A model generated the notes under the pieces. It saw nothing but the letters and a program-made list of their open reading frames with translations, was not told where the DNA came from and made no database searches. Shown in pieces: positions 54,785 to 63,678 of a stretch of DNA of 64,000 nucleotides (positions are counted from its first letter, which is position 1; the number at the start of each line of letters is the position of its first letter). The stretch lies in contig NZ_CP019509.1 in assembly GCF_002002905.1 (NCBI RefSeq), forward strand, positions 682,001-746,000. Reading direction: 5' to 3'. This DNA comes from Aquaspirillum sp. LM1. Lineage in GTDB: Bacteria; Pseudomonadota; Gammaproteobacteria; Burkholderiales; Aquaspirillaceae. The position numbers and the translations under genes are program-made.

Positions 54785-55405
54785 ATGATGTCTTCTCAAT
54801 CTCCTTTTTTTAACCAGACCCAGCCGCCCCGCGAGCTGTATTTTGACCGCCATTTCGGCCTGGAGGCCACCAAGCTGTGGCCAGGCGAGATGCTGGCCAC
54901 CGGCGAAGACTGGCTGCTGGTGACCGTAACCGGAAGCTGCGTGGTGATCTGTCTGCACGACCCGGTGGCAGAAGTGGGCGGCATGGCGCACTTCATGTTG
55001 CCCGATCTGGATGCGCAGAATCCCGACATGCACGCGCCCGCCCGTTATGGCAGCCATATGCTGGAATCGCTGATTGACGCCTTGCTGCTGCAGGGCGCGC
55101 GCCGCGAGCGGCTGATGGCGTTCTTGTATGGCGGGGCCAATATCCTCAAAGGCCTGTATCTGGGTGCACCGGGGGAGCGCAATATCCTGTTTACCCGCAA
55201 CTACCTGGCCACCGAAGGCATTCCGGTGCACGAAGAAGCTGTGCTGGAAGTCTTGCCGCGCAAAATATATTTTCAGGCGCGTCGTGGCCGGGCCAAGATT
55301 CGAGGCATCCGGGCGGTGCATAACCGCACCATTTTCGAGCGTGAACTGGAATACCGCCACCGTTTGCGAGCCGAAGTCCAGCCGACCGACGGTGAGGTGT
55401 TTTAG
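54785..55405 (+). CDS. cheD: Chemoreceptor glutamine deamidase CheD
   Basis: The protein has 206 residues. The catalytic Cys is in VTGSCVVICLHDPVAEVGG, and the His comes soon after in MAHFMLPD. The FLYGGANILKG and NILFTRNYLATEGIPVHEE blocks are standard. CheD deamidates receptor glutamines and can be held by CheC or CheY. No cheB, cheR or cheC is in this window. ATG 54785 and 54788 are both possible; the ribosome site is weak. Confidence 0.92.
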   Translation: MMSSQSPFFNQTQPPRELYFDRHFGLEATKLWPGEMLATGEDWLLVTVTGSCVVICLHDPVAEVGGMAHFMLPDLDAQNPDMHAPARYGSHMLESLIDALLLQGARRERLMAFLYGGANILKGLYLGAPGERNILFTRNYLATEGIPVHEEAVLEVLPRKIYFQARRGRAKIRGIRAVHNRTIFERELEYRHRLRAEVQPTDGEVF

Positions 55406-55440
55406 TCCGGTGCCGCAGAGCACGGGTGCCATCACCGCCT

Positions 55441-55779
55441 TCAGCCTTCGCCCCGGTCCAGCGCGTCCCGCTTGTGGCTGACGTCTTTCCAGTCGGCGTG
55501 ATCGGGCAGCGGAGCCTTGACGTTGACAATCGGCAGCCAGGCCGGGTGCTTGGCCAGGGTAGCGTTCAGTTCGATAAACTCCTGCTGGTCAGCCGGCACG
55601 TCGTCTTCGGCGTAAATGGCATTGACTGGGCACTCGGGCACGCACAAGGTGCAGTCGATGCACTCGTCCGGGTCAATCACCAGAAAATTTGGCCCTTCCC
55701 GGAAGCAGTCCACCGGGCATACCGCCACGCAGTCGGTGTATTTGCAGCGAATGCAGGCTTCGGTTACCACATAGGCCAT
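55441..55779 (-). CDS. fdxA: Seven-iron ferredoxin FdxA
   Basis: The protein has 112 residues from ATG 55779, with AGGAGA upstream. The N-terminal half has [18 protein letters not shown] and [16 protein letters not shown], arranged for one 3Fe-4S and one 4Fe-4S cluster. The C-terminal half is the FdxA-type extension [20 protein letters not shown]. It is a small soluble electron carrier and could serve Rnf, though no direct link is visible. Confidence 0.93.
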   Translation of the reverse strand: MAYVVTEACIRCKYTDCVAVCPVDCFREGPNFLVIDPDECIDCTLCVPECPVNAIYAEDDVPADQQEFIELNATLAKHPAWLPIVNVKAPLPDHADWKDVSHKRDALDRGEG

Positions 55780-55849
55780 GAGGGTTCTCCTGAGGCAGGG
55801 GTTTCTTGTATCGTAGCGTGCTTCTACCCTGTTTGCCGACGATTGCACC

Positions 55850-56761
55850 ATGTCCTGCCCAATGCCTCCTGCCCAGCCCTATCGCGGGCGCTTTGCCCCC
55901 AGCCCCACCGGCCTGCTGCACGCCGGCTCGCTGACCACTGCGGTGGGCAGCTATCTGCAGGCGCGCAGTCAGGGCGGCGAGTGGTTGCTGCGGATGGAAG
56001 ACCTTGACCCGCCCAGAGAAATGCCCGGTGCCAGCGCGGCCATCTTGCGCACGCTGGAAGCGTTGGGTTTTGCCTGGGATGGGCCGGTGGTATACCAAAG
56101 CCAGCGTCTGGACGCTTATCAGCAGGCGCTGGATCATCTGGTTGCCCAGCAGCGCGCCTACCCCTGCGCTTGCACCCGGCGGGAAATCGCCCTGGCTGGT
56201 CAGGCCGGGCTGGATGGCGTGGTCTATCCGGGCACGTGCCGTGCCGGCCTGGCAGCTGGCCGGACAGGCCGCGCCTGGCGGCTACGCGTGCCGGCAGGGC
56301 TGACCCGTGTGGTGGATGGCCTGCATGGGCCGATCGAACAGGATGTGTTGGCGTGTGTGGGGGATTATGTGCTCAAACGCGCCGATGGGCTGTTTGCCTA
56401 TCAGCTGGCCGTGGTGGTGGACGACGCCTGGCAGGGGGTCAATGCGGTGGTGCGCGGGGCTGACCTGCTGGATTCCACCACGCGCCAGATCGTGCTGCAG
56501 CAGGCGCTGGGTGTGGCAACGCCCCGTTATGTTCATTTGCCGGTGCTGGTCAATGCCGCCGGGGAGAAGCTTAGCAAGCAAACGCTGGCCCCGGCGATCC
56601 GGCCCGACGCCGCCGCTGCCGAGCTGCGCCTGGCGCTGACCCGTCTGGGCCATCCGCCGCCCGCTGATTGCGGCGGGCTGGCCGAGCTGTGGGCCTGGGC
56701 ATTGGCGCACTGGGCGTTGTCACGCGTGTCGGCGGCACCGGTGGTGGTACAGGAGGCTTGA
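55850..56761 (+). CDS. gluQ: Glutamyl-Q tRNA(Asp) synthetase
   Basis: The protein has 303 residues, a truncated GluRS without an anticodon-binding domain. The HIGH-type motif is [20 protein letters not shown], zinc ligands are in [10 protein letters not shown] and VYPGTC, and the KMSKS-type motif is [13 protein letters not shown]. It attaches glutamate to queuosine of tRNA-Asp. It is divergent from fdxA, with a 70-bp gap. Confidence 0.93.
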   Translation: MSCPMPPAQPYRGRFAPSPTGLLHAGSLTTAVGSYLQARSQGGEWLLRMEDLDPPREMPGASAAILRTLEALGFAWDGPVVYQSQRLDAYQQALDHLVAQQRAYPCACTRREIALAGQAGLDGVVYPGTCRAGLAAGRTGRAWRLRVPAGLTRVVDGLHGPIEQDVLACVGDYVLKRADGLFAYQLAVVVDDAWQGVNAVVRGADLLDSTTRQIVLQQALGVATPRYVHLPVLVNAAGEKLSKQTLAPAIRPDAAAAELRLALTRLGHPPPADCGGLAELWAWALAHWALSRVSAAPVVVQEA

Positions 56762-56795
56762 ACGCGCACCCAGGCAACCCGGCCAGGACAAGCCG

Positions 56796-58520
56796 CTATG
56801 CGCGGCGGCCTGACGTGTCGAACGCCGCCTCGGGCAGCGGACAGAGCGCGCTGGTGTGCGGCATGCTGTGCAGGTAGAGCGCCATATCCTGTGCCGGCAG
56901 TGGCCGGCTGAACAAGAAGCCCTGCAGCACATCACAGCCGTGCTGCCATAGCCAGTTGGCCTGCTCCAGGGTTTCCACCCCTTCGGCCACCACGCCTAGC
57001 TGCAGATTGTGGCTAAGCCCGAGCAGGGCGGCAACGATCAGCTCGCTATGGGTGTCCAGGCCGATATGGCTGATGAAGCTGCGGTCGATCTTGATATGGT
57101 CGGGACGGTAGCGGTACAGGTGCTGCAAATTGGCGTAGCCGGTGCCAAAATCGTCCAGCGCAATGCAAATGCCCATATCGGCCAGCGCATCCAGCGTGCG
57201 GGTAATTGGCGTCAGCCCGGCCTGGGCCAGCGCCGTTTCGGTGATTTCCAGCTGCAGCATGCTGGCCGGCACCTGATGGCGCGCCAGCAACTGGGCAATA
57301 TCGTCGTGCAAATCCACCTTGCACAGCTGGCGGGCTGACAGGTTGACCGAGATCGGCACCGCCGGCAGGCCAGCCTGCTGCCAGGTTTTCCATTGGCGCA
57401 GCGCGGTGTCCAGCAGGCGATGGCCCAGGGCAATGATCAGCGAGCTTTCCTCGGCAATCGGGATAAAGCGCTCCGGACTGACCATGCCCAGCCGGGGATG
57501 ATGCCAGCGCGCCAGTGCTTCCATGCTGACCACCTGGCCAGTACGGAAATTGATGATGGGCTGGTAGTGCAGGTGCATTTCGTCTGGCCGGCCCAGCGCC
57601 AGACGCAGGTCGTTTTCCAGCGCTTCGCGCGCCTGATGCGCCGGGGTGTGCTCCGGGCAATAGCGTGCCCAGCTGTTGCCGCCGGCCTGACGGGCGGTGG
57701 TGACCGCCTGGCGGGCGTGCAGCAGCAGGATTTCACCGTCGTCGCCATCCTGCGGAAACTGGCTGATGCCAATGCTGGCGGACAAGGCAAAGCGTTCGCC
57801 CTCCACACGCAGCTCGACCCCCACCCGTTGCAACACCCGCCGCGCCGCATGCAGCGCGGCGTCATCGACATGCGGGCTGAGAATGGCAAACTCGTCCTGG
57901 CCCAGATGAATCACCTGGTCGTGTGATCCCGCGCTGAGCAGGCGCTGGCCCAGCTGGGTGAGCAGGCGCTCGGCCAGCACGTTGCCGTGGCGCAGGCGCA
58001 GCGCGGCAAAGTGGTCCAGGCTGCAGCATAAAATCGAGAACGGCTGCCCTTGCGCCAGCCGGTCTGGCAGCAAAATGGCCAGGTCGGCGGCGCTGTACGG
58101 CGTGTCGCGCTGCTTGCTCAGGCTGGGATTGCCGGGCTGGCGCTGCAGCCAGTGCTCCAGGCCGCCGGCCAGCTCGTCGGGGCTGACACCACCTTGCCAG
58201 TCTGGCGAACGCGCGCGCAGGCGCGCCACCGCCGCACTCAGACGAGCGAGGGTGGCCCGACTCTGGTTGAGTTCGGTTTCCATGGCGTTGAAGGCGGCGT
58301 GCAGTTCTGGCTGACATTCGCCCGGATGACCGGGGCAGGCGCGGTGTGGCACAAAACCAGGCAGGGTGACTTCGTCGTCACGCAGTTGGGCAATCAGGCG
58401 CACCACGGCAGAACTGACTTCTGCCGGGCTGGCTTGGTGGCAATACTGCACAATACCGGCCAGTTCGGCAGAACCGAAGGCCCGCCGCAACGTATCGTGG
58501 AAGGGATCTGGCTGTGTCAT
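56796..58520 (-). CDS. GGDEF-EAL protein, likely c-di-GMP phosphodiesterase
   Basis: The protein has 574 residues with no membrane segment. The N-terminal 140 residues are unassigned and helical. The GGDEF domain has a degenerate active site, HLGQDEFAIL, and so is probably not a cyclase. The EAL domain is complete: HYQPIINFRTGQVVSMEALARW, SVNLSARQL, LEITETAL, ALDDFGTGYANLQHL, IKIDRSFI, VVAEGVET and DVLQGFLFSRPL. Phosphodiesterase activity is expected, perhaps modulated by GTP at the GQDEF domain. It converges on gluQ with a 34-bp gap. Confidence 0.88.
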   Translation of the reverse strand: MTQPDPFHDTLRRAFGSAELAGIVQYCHQASPAEVSSAVVRLIAQLRDDEVTLPGFVPHRACPGHPGECQPELHAAFNAMETELNQSRATLARLSAAVARLRARSPDWQGGVSPDELAGGLEHWLQRQPGNPSLSKQRDTPYSAADLAILLPDRLAQGQPFSILCCSLDHFAALRLRHGNVLAERLLTQLGQRLLSAGSHDQVIHLGQDEFAILSPHVDDAALHAARRVLQRVGVELRVEGERFALSASIGISQFPQDGDDGEILLLHARQAVTTARQAGGNSWARYCPEHTPAHQAREALENDLRLALGRPDEMHLHYQPIINFRTGQVVSMEALARWHHPRLGMVSPERFIPIAEESSLIIALGHRLLDTALRQWKTWQQAGLPAVPISVNLSARQLCKVDLHDDIAQLLARHQVPASMLQLEITETALAQAGLTPITRTLDALADMGICIALDDFGTGYANLQHLYRYRPDHIKIDRSFISHIGLDTHSELIVAALLGLSHNLQLGVVAEGVETLEQANWLWQHGCDVLQGFLFSRPLPAQDMALYLHSMPHTSALCPLPEAAFDTSGRRA

Positions 58521-58617
58521 GATTACCCCATCCGGCGGCTTGCAATAGTCTTATCATAAGGGAGCGGCAGGCCAGGCACCAGCGGGATTGATCATGCGTT
58601 GCAGCATCCGGCGCGGC

Positions 58618-59847
58618 TTAATACAGCAAACGGCAGCGCAGGGTGCCATCAATGGCCTGCAGCATGGCCTGGGCGGCTGCCGGGGCGGCGCTGTCGGTGT
58701 CAATCACCACATAGCCGATATCGCCGCTGGTTTGCAGGTATTGTGCGCAAATATTGATGTTTTGTCCGGAGAACAACGCATTGATTCGTGCCAGCATGCC
58801 TGGCTGGTTGCGGTGAATATGCAGCAACCGCCCCTTGCCAGGGTGCGCCGGCAACGACACTTCCGGAAAATTCACTGCCGACAGTGTCGAGCCATTATCC
58901 GAGTAGCGAATCAGCTTGCTGGCCACTTCTGCGCCAATATTGGCCTGGGCTTCCTGGGTAGAACCGCCGATATGCGGGGTGAGCAGCACATTGTCCAGCC
59001 CGCGCAGCGGCGACAGAAACTCGTCGCCATTGGCCTGTGGCTCGTGCGGAAACACATCAATCGCCGCACCATGCAGATGCTTGTCGTGCAATGCCTCAGC
59101 CAGCGCGTCGATATCCACCACCGTGCCGCGCGAGGCGTTGATCAGATGGCTGCCCGGTTTCATTGCTGCCAGTTGGGCTGCGCCAATCATATTGCGCGTC
59201 TGTTCGGTTTCCGGCACATGCAGGGTGACCACGTCGGCGCAGGCCAGCACGGCGTCCAGGTGGGTGAGCTGACGGGCGTTGCCCAGCGGCAGCCGGGTTT
59301 CAATATCGTAAAATACCACCTGCATGCCCAGGCCTTCGGCCAGAATGCCAATCTGGGTACCGATATGGCCGTAACCGACAATGCCCAGGGTTTTGCCGCG
59401 CACCTCGTAGGCATGGTCGGCTGACTTCATCCAGCCGCCACGATGCGCCAGTGCATTGCGTTGCGGGATGCCGCGCATCAGCAGGATGGCTTCGGCCAAT
59501 ACCAGCTCGGCCACCGAGCGGGTATTGGAAAACGGGGCATTGAACACCGGAATCCCGCGCCGGGCGGCTGCGGCCAGGTCCACCTGGTTGGTGCCGATGC
59601 AAAAGCAGCCAATTGCCATCAGCTTGCGCGCCGCTTCCAGCACCGTGTCGGTCAGTTGGGTGCGCGAGCGGATGCCGACAATGTGCGCATCGGCAATGGC
59701 CTCACACAACTGGTCTTCCGGCAGGGCTTTGGCCCGGTAATCCAGGGTGACATAGCCGCTGGCCTGAAAGGCGTCCACGGCAGTCTGGTGCACCCCTTCC
59801 AGCAGTAACACCTTGATTTTGGCTTTGTCGAGCGAATACGTCTGCAT
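58618..59847 (-). CDS. serA: D-3-phosphoglycerate dehydrogenase
   Basis: The protein has 409 residues from ATG 59847, with AAAGGAAG upstream. The NAD fold has LGIVGYGHIGTQIGILAEGLG, catalytic residues lie in NASRGTVVDIDALAEAL and LLTPHIGGSTQEAQANIG, and a C-terminal ACT domain (about 335-409) senses serine. It starts serine synthesis and, in this class, can reduce 2-oxoglutarate to D-2-hydroxyglutarate. The divergent gene encodes an enzyme that could reoxidise that product. Confidence 0.94.
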   Translation of the reverse strand: MQTYSLDKAKIKVLLLEGVHQTAVDAFQASGYVTLDYRAKALPEDQLCEAIADAHIVGIRSRTQLTDTVLEAARKLMAIGCFCIGTNQVDLAAAARRGIPVFNAPFSNTRSVAELVLAEAILLMRGIPQRNALAHRGGWMKSADHAYEVRGKTLGIVGYGHIGTQIGILAEGLGMQVVFYDIETRLPLGNARQLTHLDAVLACADVVTLHVPETEQTRNMIGAAQLAAMKPGSHLINASRGTVVDIDALAEALHDKHLHGAAIDVFPHEPQANGDEFLSPLRGLDNVLLTPHIGGSTQEAQANIGAEVASKLIRYSDNGSTLSAVNFPEVSLPAHPGKGRLLHIHRNQPGMLARINALFSGQNINICAQYLQTSGDIGYVVIDTDSAAPAAAQAMLQAIDGTLRCRLLY

Positions 59848-59929
59848 GATGGCTTCCTTTTCGGTCAATTCTTGAGTAAATTTATCAGGTATTCTGTGTT
59901 TTGCCATCCCCATCTTGTGAAAGTTGCCC

Positions 59930-61324
59930 ATGCCTCCTGATTTGCCCACCCGGCTGGCCACCGTGATCGACCCGGCCCGCATCCGCACCGACGCTGATGC
60001 CCTCACCCAATATGGCCGCGACTGGACCCGCTATTACACCCCAGCCCCGGCGGCGGTGGTGTTTCCACGCAGCCTGGCGGAAGTGGTTGCGCTGGTGCAA
60101 CTGGCCCGCCGCGAGCACCTGGCGCTGGTGCCGTCCGGCGGACGCACCGGCCTGTCTGGCGGCGCGTGCGCGATGGCTGGCGAAGTGGTGGTGTCGCTGG
60201 AGCAGATGCGCCAGATCAGCGATTTTGACCCGGTGGCCGGCACCGTGCGCTGCCAGGCCGGGGTGATTACCGAAACCCTGCAGCAGTACGCCAGCAGCCA
60301 GGGCTGGTATTTTCCGGTGGATTTTGCTTCGCGCGGTTCATCGTGCATTGGCGGCAATATCGCCACCAACGCAGGCGGCATCAAGGTGGTGCGCTACGGC
60401 ATGTTCCGCGACTGGGTGGCCGGGCTGACCGTGGTGACCGGCGCAGGTGAGGTGCTGGAACTGAACCAGGGGCTGATCAAGAACAACACCGGCTACGATC
60501 TGCGTCATTTGTTCATTGGCAGCGAAGGCACCCTTGGCCTGATTGTGGATGCCACCCTGCGTCTGACCCGTCCGCCCGCACCGGCCAGGGTGATGGTGTG
60601 TGCGGTGCCGTCGCTGGACGGCATCATGCGGCTGTTCCACGCTTTCCGCAGCGAACTGACATTAAACGCATTTGAATTTTTCTCCGAAGCGGCGCTGCAG
60701 GCGGTGCTGGCGCGCGGCCATGTGCGCCGGCCACTGGATACCGTCACCCCCTACTACGTGCTGCTGGAGCTGGACTGCGCTGCGCCGGACAGCGAAGCCA
60801 GGGCGCTGGCGGTGTTTGAGCAGTGCGCCAGCGCTGGCTGGCTCAGCGACGGCGTGCTTAGCCAGTCGGTGGCGCAGGCCAGCGAGCTGTGGCGGCTGCG
60901 TGAGGACATCAGCGAGTCGATCACCCCGCGCACGCCGTATAAAAACGATATTTCCGTGGTGATTTCCCAGGTACCGGCGTTTATTGCCGAACTTGACGCG
61001 CTGCTGGCGCGCGAATACCCGACATTTGAGGTGGTGTGGTTTGGCCATATTGGCGATGGCAATCTGCACATCAATGTGCTGTGTCCGCTGGACATGGACA
61101 TCGACACCTTCCGTGGCCACTGCGAACGGGTGAACACCCTGGTGTTTGACGTATTGGCCCGCTATCACGGCAGCATGTCGGCAGAACACGGTGTGGGCCT
61201 GCTCAAGCGCGACTATCTGTCGGTGACCCGCAGCCCAGCCGAGATTGGCTATCTGCAGGGAATCCGCCAGGTGTTTGATCCGGATGGCGTGCTGAATCCG
61301 GGTAAACTGCTGCCTAAAAAGTAG
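59930..61324 (+). CDS. FAD-linked oxidase, probable D-2-hydroxyglutarate dehydrogenase
   Basis: The protein has 464 residues from ATG 59930. The PCMH-type FAD domain has LVPSGGRTGLSGGACA and SRGSSCIGGNIATNAGGIKVVRYGMFRDWV. The C-terminal FAD-oxidase domain has FGHIGDGNLHINVL and GSMSAEHGVGLLKRDYL. This could be GlcD-like or D-lactate-type by fold. Divergence from serA, an arrangement reported for Pseudomonas D-2-hydroxyglutarate dehydrogenase, and the absence of glcE/glcF favour D-2-hydroxyglutarate. The 3' end overlaps a hairpin at the stop codon. Confidence 0.8.
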   Translation: MPPDLPTRLATVIDPARIRTDADALTQYGRDWTRYYTPAPAAVVFPRSLAEVVALVQLARREHLALVPSGGRTGLSGGACAMAGEVVVSLEQMRQISDFDPVAGTVRCQAGVITETLQQYASSQGWYFPVDFASRGSSCIGGNIATNAGGIKVVRYGMFRDWVAGLTVVTGAGEVLELNQGLIKNNTGYDLRHLFIGSEGTLGLIVDATLRLTRPPAPARVMVCAVPSLDGIMRLFHAFRSELTLNAFEFFSEAALQAVLARGHVRRPLDTVTPYYVLLELDCAAPDSEARALAVFEQCASAGWLSDGVLSQSVAQASELWRLREDISESITPRTPYKNDISVVISQVPAFIAELDALLAREYPTFEVVWFGHIGDGNLHINVLCPLDMDIDTFRGHCERVNTLVFDVLARYHGSMSAEHGVGLLKRDYLSVTRSPAEIGYLQGIRQVFDPDGVLNPGKLLPKK

Positions 61325-61534
61325 GCGACGGTAAAAATAACTTAATAATCAGCAGGCTGGCACATGTATCCACAGCCCATGCACATGACTTTCCCGCCTG
61401 GGTGTGGATGGTGTGCATAAAGACAGAAACCGTTGCCCAAAAATTGGGCAAAGGTAGAAAATCCAGAAAAATCAGCGAATTGACTGGCTTGTCCACAGCC
61501 GGTGCACATGGCTGTCCCACCGGGGTGTGGACAG
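61311..61534. repeat. Tandemly duplicated terminator region, period 123 bp
   Basis: The stretch starting TGCCTAAAAAGTAGGC (61311) recurs in diverged form at TGCCCAAAAATTGGGC (61434). The following GTAAAAAT / GTAGAAAA, TATCCACAGCC / TGTCCACAGCC and GGGTGTGGA blocks keep the same 123-bp spacing. Each copy begins with a hairpin: GCCTA/TAGGC spanning the upstream stop codon, and TTGCCCAA/TTGGGCAA at 61433-61451. Both copies lie between the convergent dehydrogenase and mosA genes. Confidence 0.7.
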
Positions 61535-61545
61535 CCAAGGCAGGT

Positions 61546-62376
61546 TCAGGCAGAACGTGCGCCCGTGTGAACAATGGTGCCCACATGCTCGCCGCGCAAG
61601 GCGGCAGTCAGCCGGCCCGGCACCAGGCCGTTGACCACTTGCACGCGCTCGATATGGCGGGCGGTGGCCATCACCTCCAGCAGCGCGCGGTCGAACGGCA
61701 GCGAGCCAGGCTGCTTGGCCAGATCCGTATGGCGGGTTTCGGCCAGGAACTGCGCCTGTTGACCATCCGGGCCATTCGGATCAGTGCTGTACACCCCATC
61801 CACGTCTTCGACAATGGTCAGCCCGGCAGCGCCCAGCGCGTCGGCCAGCAGGAAAGCCCCGGTATCGGCGCGGTGCATCGGGATGCGTGAGTCGGGAAAC
61901 TCATGGTGATGGTAGGGCGGAAAGGCGCTGCCAACCACGGCACGCGCAGCGGCCAGGTGAATGGCCAGCTGGCTGGCGATGGTCGGGTGCTCGACGTAGG
62001 ACACGCCTTCCGGGGCCAGCAGCGACGCCAGGATATGGCCGTTCTGGCCGGCTTCGCTGGCCGCCAGCGGGGCCAGCGAGCCGACTGGCAAGCCCAGATC
62101 CAGCCCAACGCTGAACACATGGCGGGCGCGCAGGCCAGCACCGGTGAGAATCAGCAGCCGGTGTTCCGGCAGCAGTTTGCGCAGTTCGTCAACCAGCGGC
62201 AGGATGGCATCCGCGCCACGGTCCATCAGGCGGCCGCCAATCTTGATCACTTGCAGCCAGGGCAGCAGGCGGATGGGACGCACACCGGCCACCGGACGGG
62301 TGAGCGTCCCATCCTGCAGGGTTTGACGGGCCAGCGGCGAGGCCATGTGTTTGATGGTGTTGGAAGTGTCTGTCAT
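61546..62376 (-). CDS. mosA: Molybdenum storage protein subunit alpha
   Basis: The protein has 276 residues, a UMP-kinase-like amino acid kinase fold. It matches the Azotobacter MosA pattern along its length: [59 protein letters not shown], the His-rich [20 protein letters not shown] and [20 protein letters not shown]. MosA and MosB form a cage that packs polyoxomolybdate or tungstate clusters with ATP. It follows mosB by 11 bp on the same strand. Confidence 0.92.
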   Translation of the reverse strand: MTDTSNTIKHMASPLARQTLQDGTLTRPVAGVRPIRLLPWLQVIKIGGRLMDRGADAILPLVDELRKLLPEHRLLILTGAGLRARHVFSVGLDLGLPVGSLAPLAASEAGQNGHILASLLAPEGVSYVEHPTIASQLAIHLAAARAVVGSAFPPYHHHEFPDSRIPMHRADTGAFLLADALGAAGLTIVEDVDGVYSTDPNGPDGQQAQFLAETRHTDLAKQPGSLPFDRALLEVMATARHIERVQVVNGLVPGRLTAALRGEHVGTIVHTGARSA

Positions 62377-62387
62377 GGTGTTCTGCC

Positions 62388-63200
62388 TCAGCTCGCGGTG
62401 ATGATGGTGCCGACGTGTTCGCCAGCCAGGGCACGGGTCAGGTTGCCGGGAACCAGGCCGTTGATGACCTGCACCTGGCGGATGTGGCGGGCGGATTTCA
62501 GCAGATCCAGCACCGGGAATTCCAGGATGGAGTCGTGCAGGCCCTGGGCCTTCATGTCGTCCACCGAAATTTTGGGGATGAACGTGGCGTGCGGGTCGGT
62601 TTTTGGGTTGCCGGTGTACAGGCCGTTTTCGTCTTTGACGTAGATCATCGCCTTGCAGCCAAACTGCTCGGCCAGCAAGAAGCAGCCGGCATCGGTGCGG
62701 TAGGGCGGAATCACGCCTTCAGCCGCCGGGCGCATCCACAGCTTGTACGGCGGCATGCCGCTGAAAATCACCGCATTCACTTCGGCAATCGACAGCGGCA
62801 CGGTGGACATGCCGGCGTCGCCCACCACCGGAATGCCATGCTTGGCCAGCAGCTGGCCCAGCATGGCAGCGTTCTGGTCGGCCACCGACGCGCCCAGTTG
62901 CGCCAGCACGCCGGCTGGCAGGTTCAGCCCGGCGGCAATTGAATACAGATGACGGGCACGGGTGCCTGCGCCGGTGCCAATCATCAGCTTGTGTTGTTGC
63001 CGGGCGGCGACGATTTCGTCCACCAGCGGATACAGACCGGCGCGGCCGCGGTCGATCACGCTCTGGCCGCCGATCTTCAGCACCGTGGCGTCGGGCAGGA
63101 TGCGGAAATCCGCCGACGCTTCGGCGGCGTCCAGCAGCTGCGCATCGGTCAGCGAGCGCTGCATCAGGAGCTGTTCAAGCTCCACTGTGGTGTGGGTCAT
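62388..63200 (-). CDS. mosB: Molybdenum storage protein subunit beta
   Basis: The protein has 270 residues from ATG 63200. It matches MosB by [85 protein letters not shown] and [20 protein letters not shown]. It is the first gene of mosBA. No mod transporter, ModE regulator or nif gene is in the window, so the consumer of the stored metal is not visible. Mos is rare outside diazotrophs. Confidence 0.92.
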   Translation of the reverse strand: MTHTTVELEQLLMQRSLTDAQLLDAAEASADFRILPDATVLKIGGQSVIDRGRAGLYPLVDEIVAARQQHKLMIGTGAGTRARHLYSIAAGLNLPAGVLAQLGASVADQNAAMLGQLLAKHGIPVVGDAGMSTVPLSIAEVNAVIFSGMPPYKLWMRPAAEGVIPPYRTDAGCFLLAEQFGCKAMIYVKDENGLYTGNPKTDPHATFIPKISVDDMKAQGLHDSILEFPVLDLLKSARHIRQVQVINGLVPGNLTRALAGEHVGTIITAS

Positions 63201-63678
63201 GGGGTTCCTTTCGTCATTTCGATACACGGCAGCCCGTCTTGGCGGGCTGGTGCGCGCCCGGTCAGGGAGGGGCGAGCGTGTGTTCAGCGATGGTTGAGCG
63301 TGCCTGTCGTCAACGCATCATGAAACGATCGTAGGGGATCACGCTGTATAAATTCAACCACAGGCCAGAATAGCGCTGGCGGGAAAACCGGGGAAAGCTG
63401 ACTGGCCACGGTGTGCCGGGCAGCATAAGAAAAACAAGACAAAATAGTCCTGTCAGAGGAAAGGGTGGCCACGCTGGCTGCAGCAGAAAACCGGTGACGA
63501 TGCGTGTGTAGGAAGCACTGCTTTTAGGATAAACCGTGGGATAAGCGATATATACGCGAAGGGTGCAAAGAGGGATTCACCCGTCTGTCCAGGCTGAAAT
63601 GGCCAGACCATGGTGTGGCCGTTTATGTCTTGTATGGCCAGCGGGCAGTGCATCTGGCCACCCGCTGGCTGGCCCGGA
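63201..63678. other. Gap between the purine phosphoribosyltransferase gene and mosB
   Basis: The 478-bp gap holds the hairpin terminator of the upstream gene (listed separately), an AT-richer stretch around 63480-63560, and a small AGCCCG/CGGGCT stem at about 63231-63250 in the mosB leader. Two degenerate half-sites resembling the ModE pattern occur, CGCTGTATA at 63342-63350 and, inverted, AATAGCG at 63369-63375, but their spacing is too wide for a normal site. No coding sequence is apparent. Confidence 0.4.
63637..63669 (-). terminator. Hairpin terminator after the phosphoribosyltransferase gene
   Basis: GCCAGCGGG pairs perfectly with CCCGCTGGC across a 15-base loop, ten bases beyond the stop codon in the direction of transcription. 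Confidence 0.6.

Noticed and set aside
61366-61500. TATCCACA and TGTCCACA as DnaA boxes of an origin
   Set aside because: There are only two sites, each part of the duplicated terminator region. There is no dnaA/dnaN, no AT-rich unwinding stretch and no box cluster.
61314-61586. 90-residue minus-strand frame with two similar halves
   Set aside because: The similarity comes from the 123-bp DNA duplication. It overlaps mosA and the dehydrogenase end and has no ribosome site.
63342-63375. ModE operator upstream of mosB
   Set aside because: Half-sites are degenerate and too far apart for the known ModE spacing. Mentioned only as a note in the gap entry.
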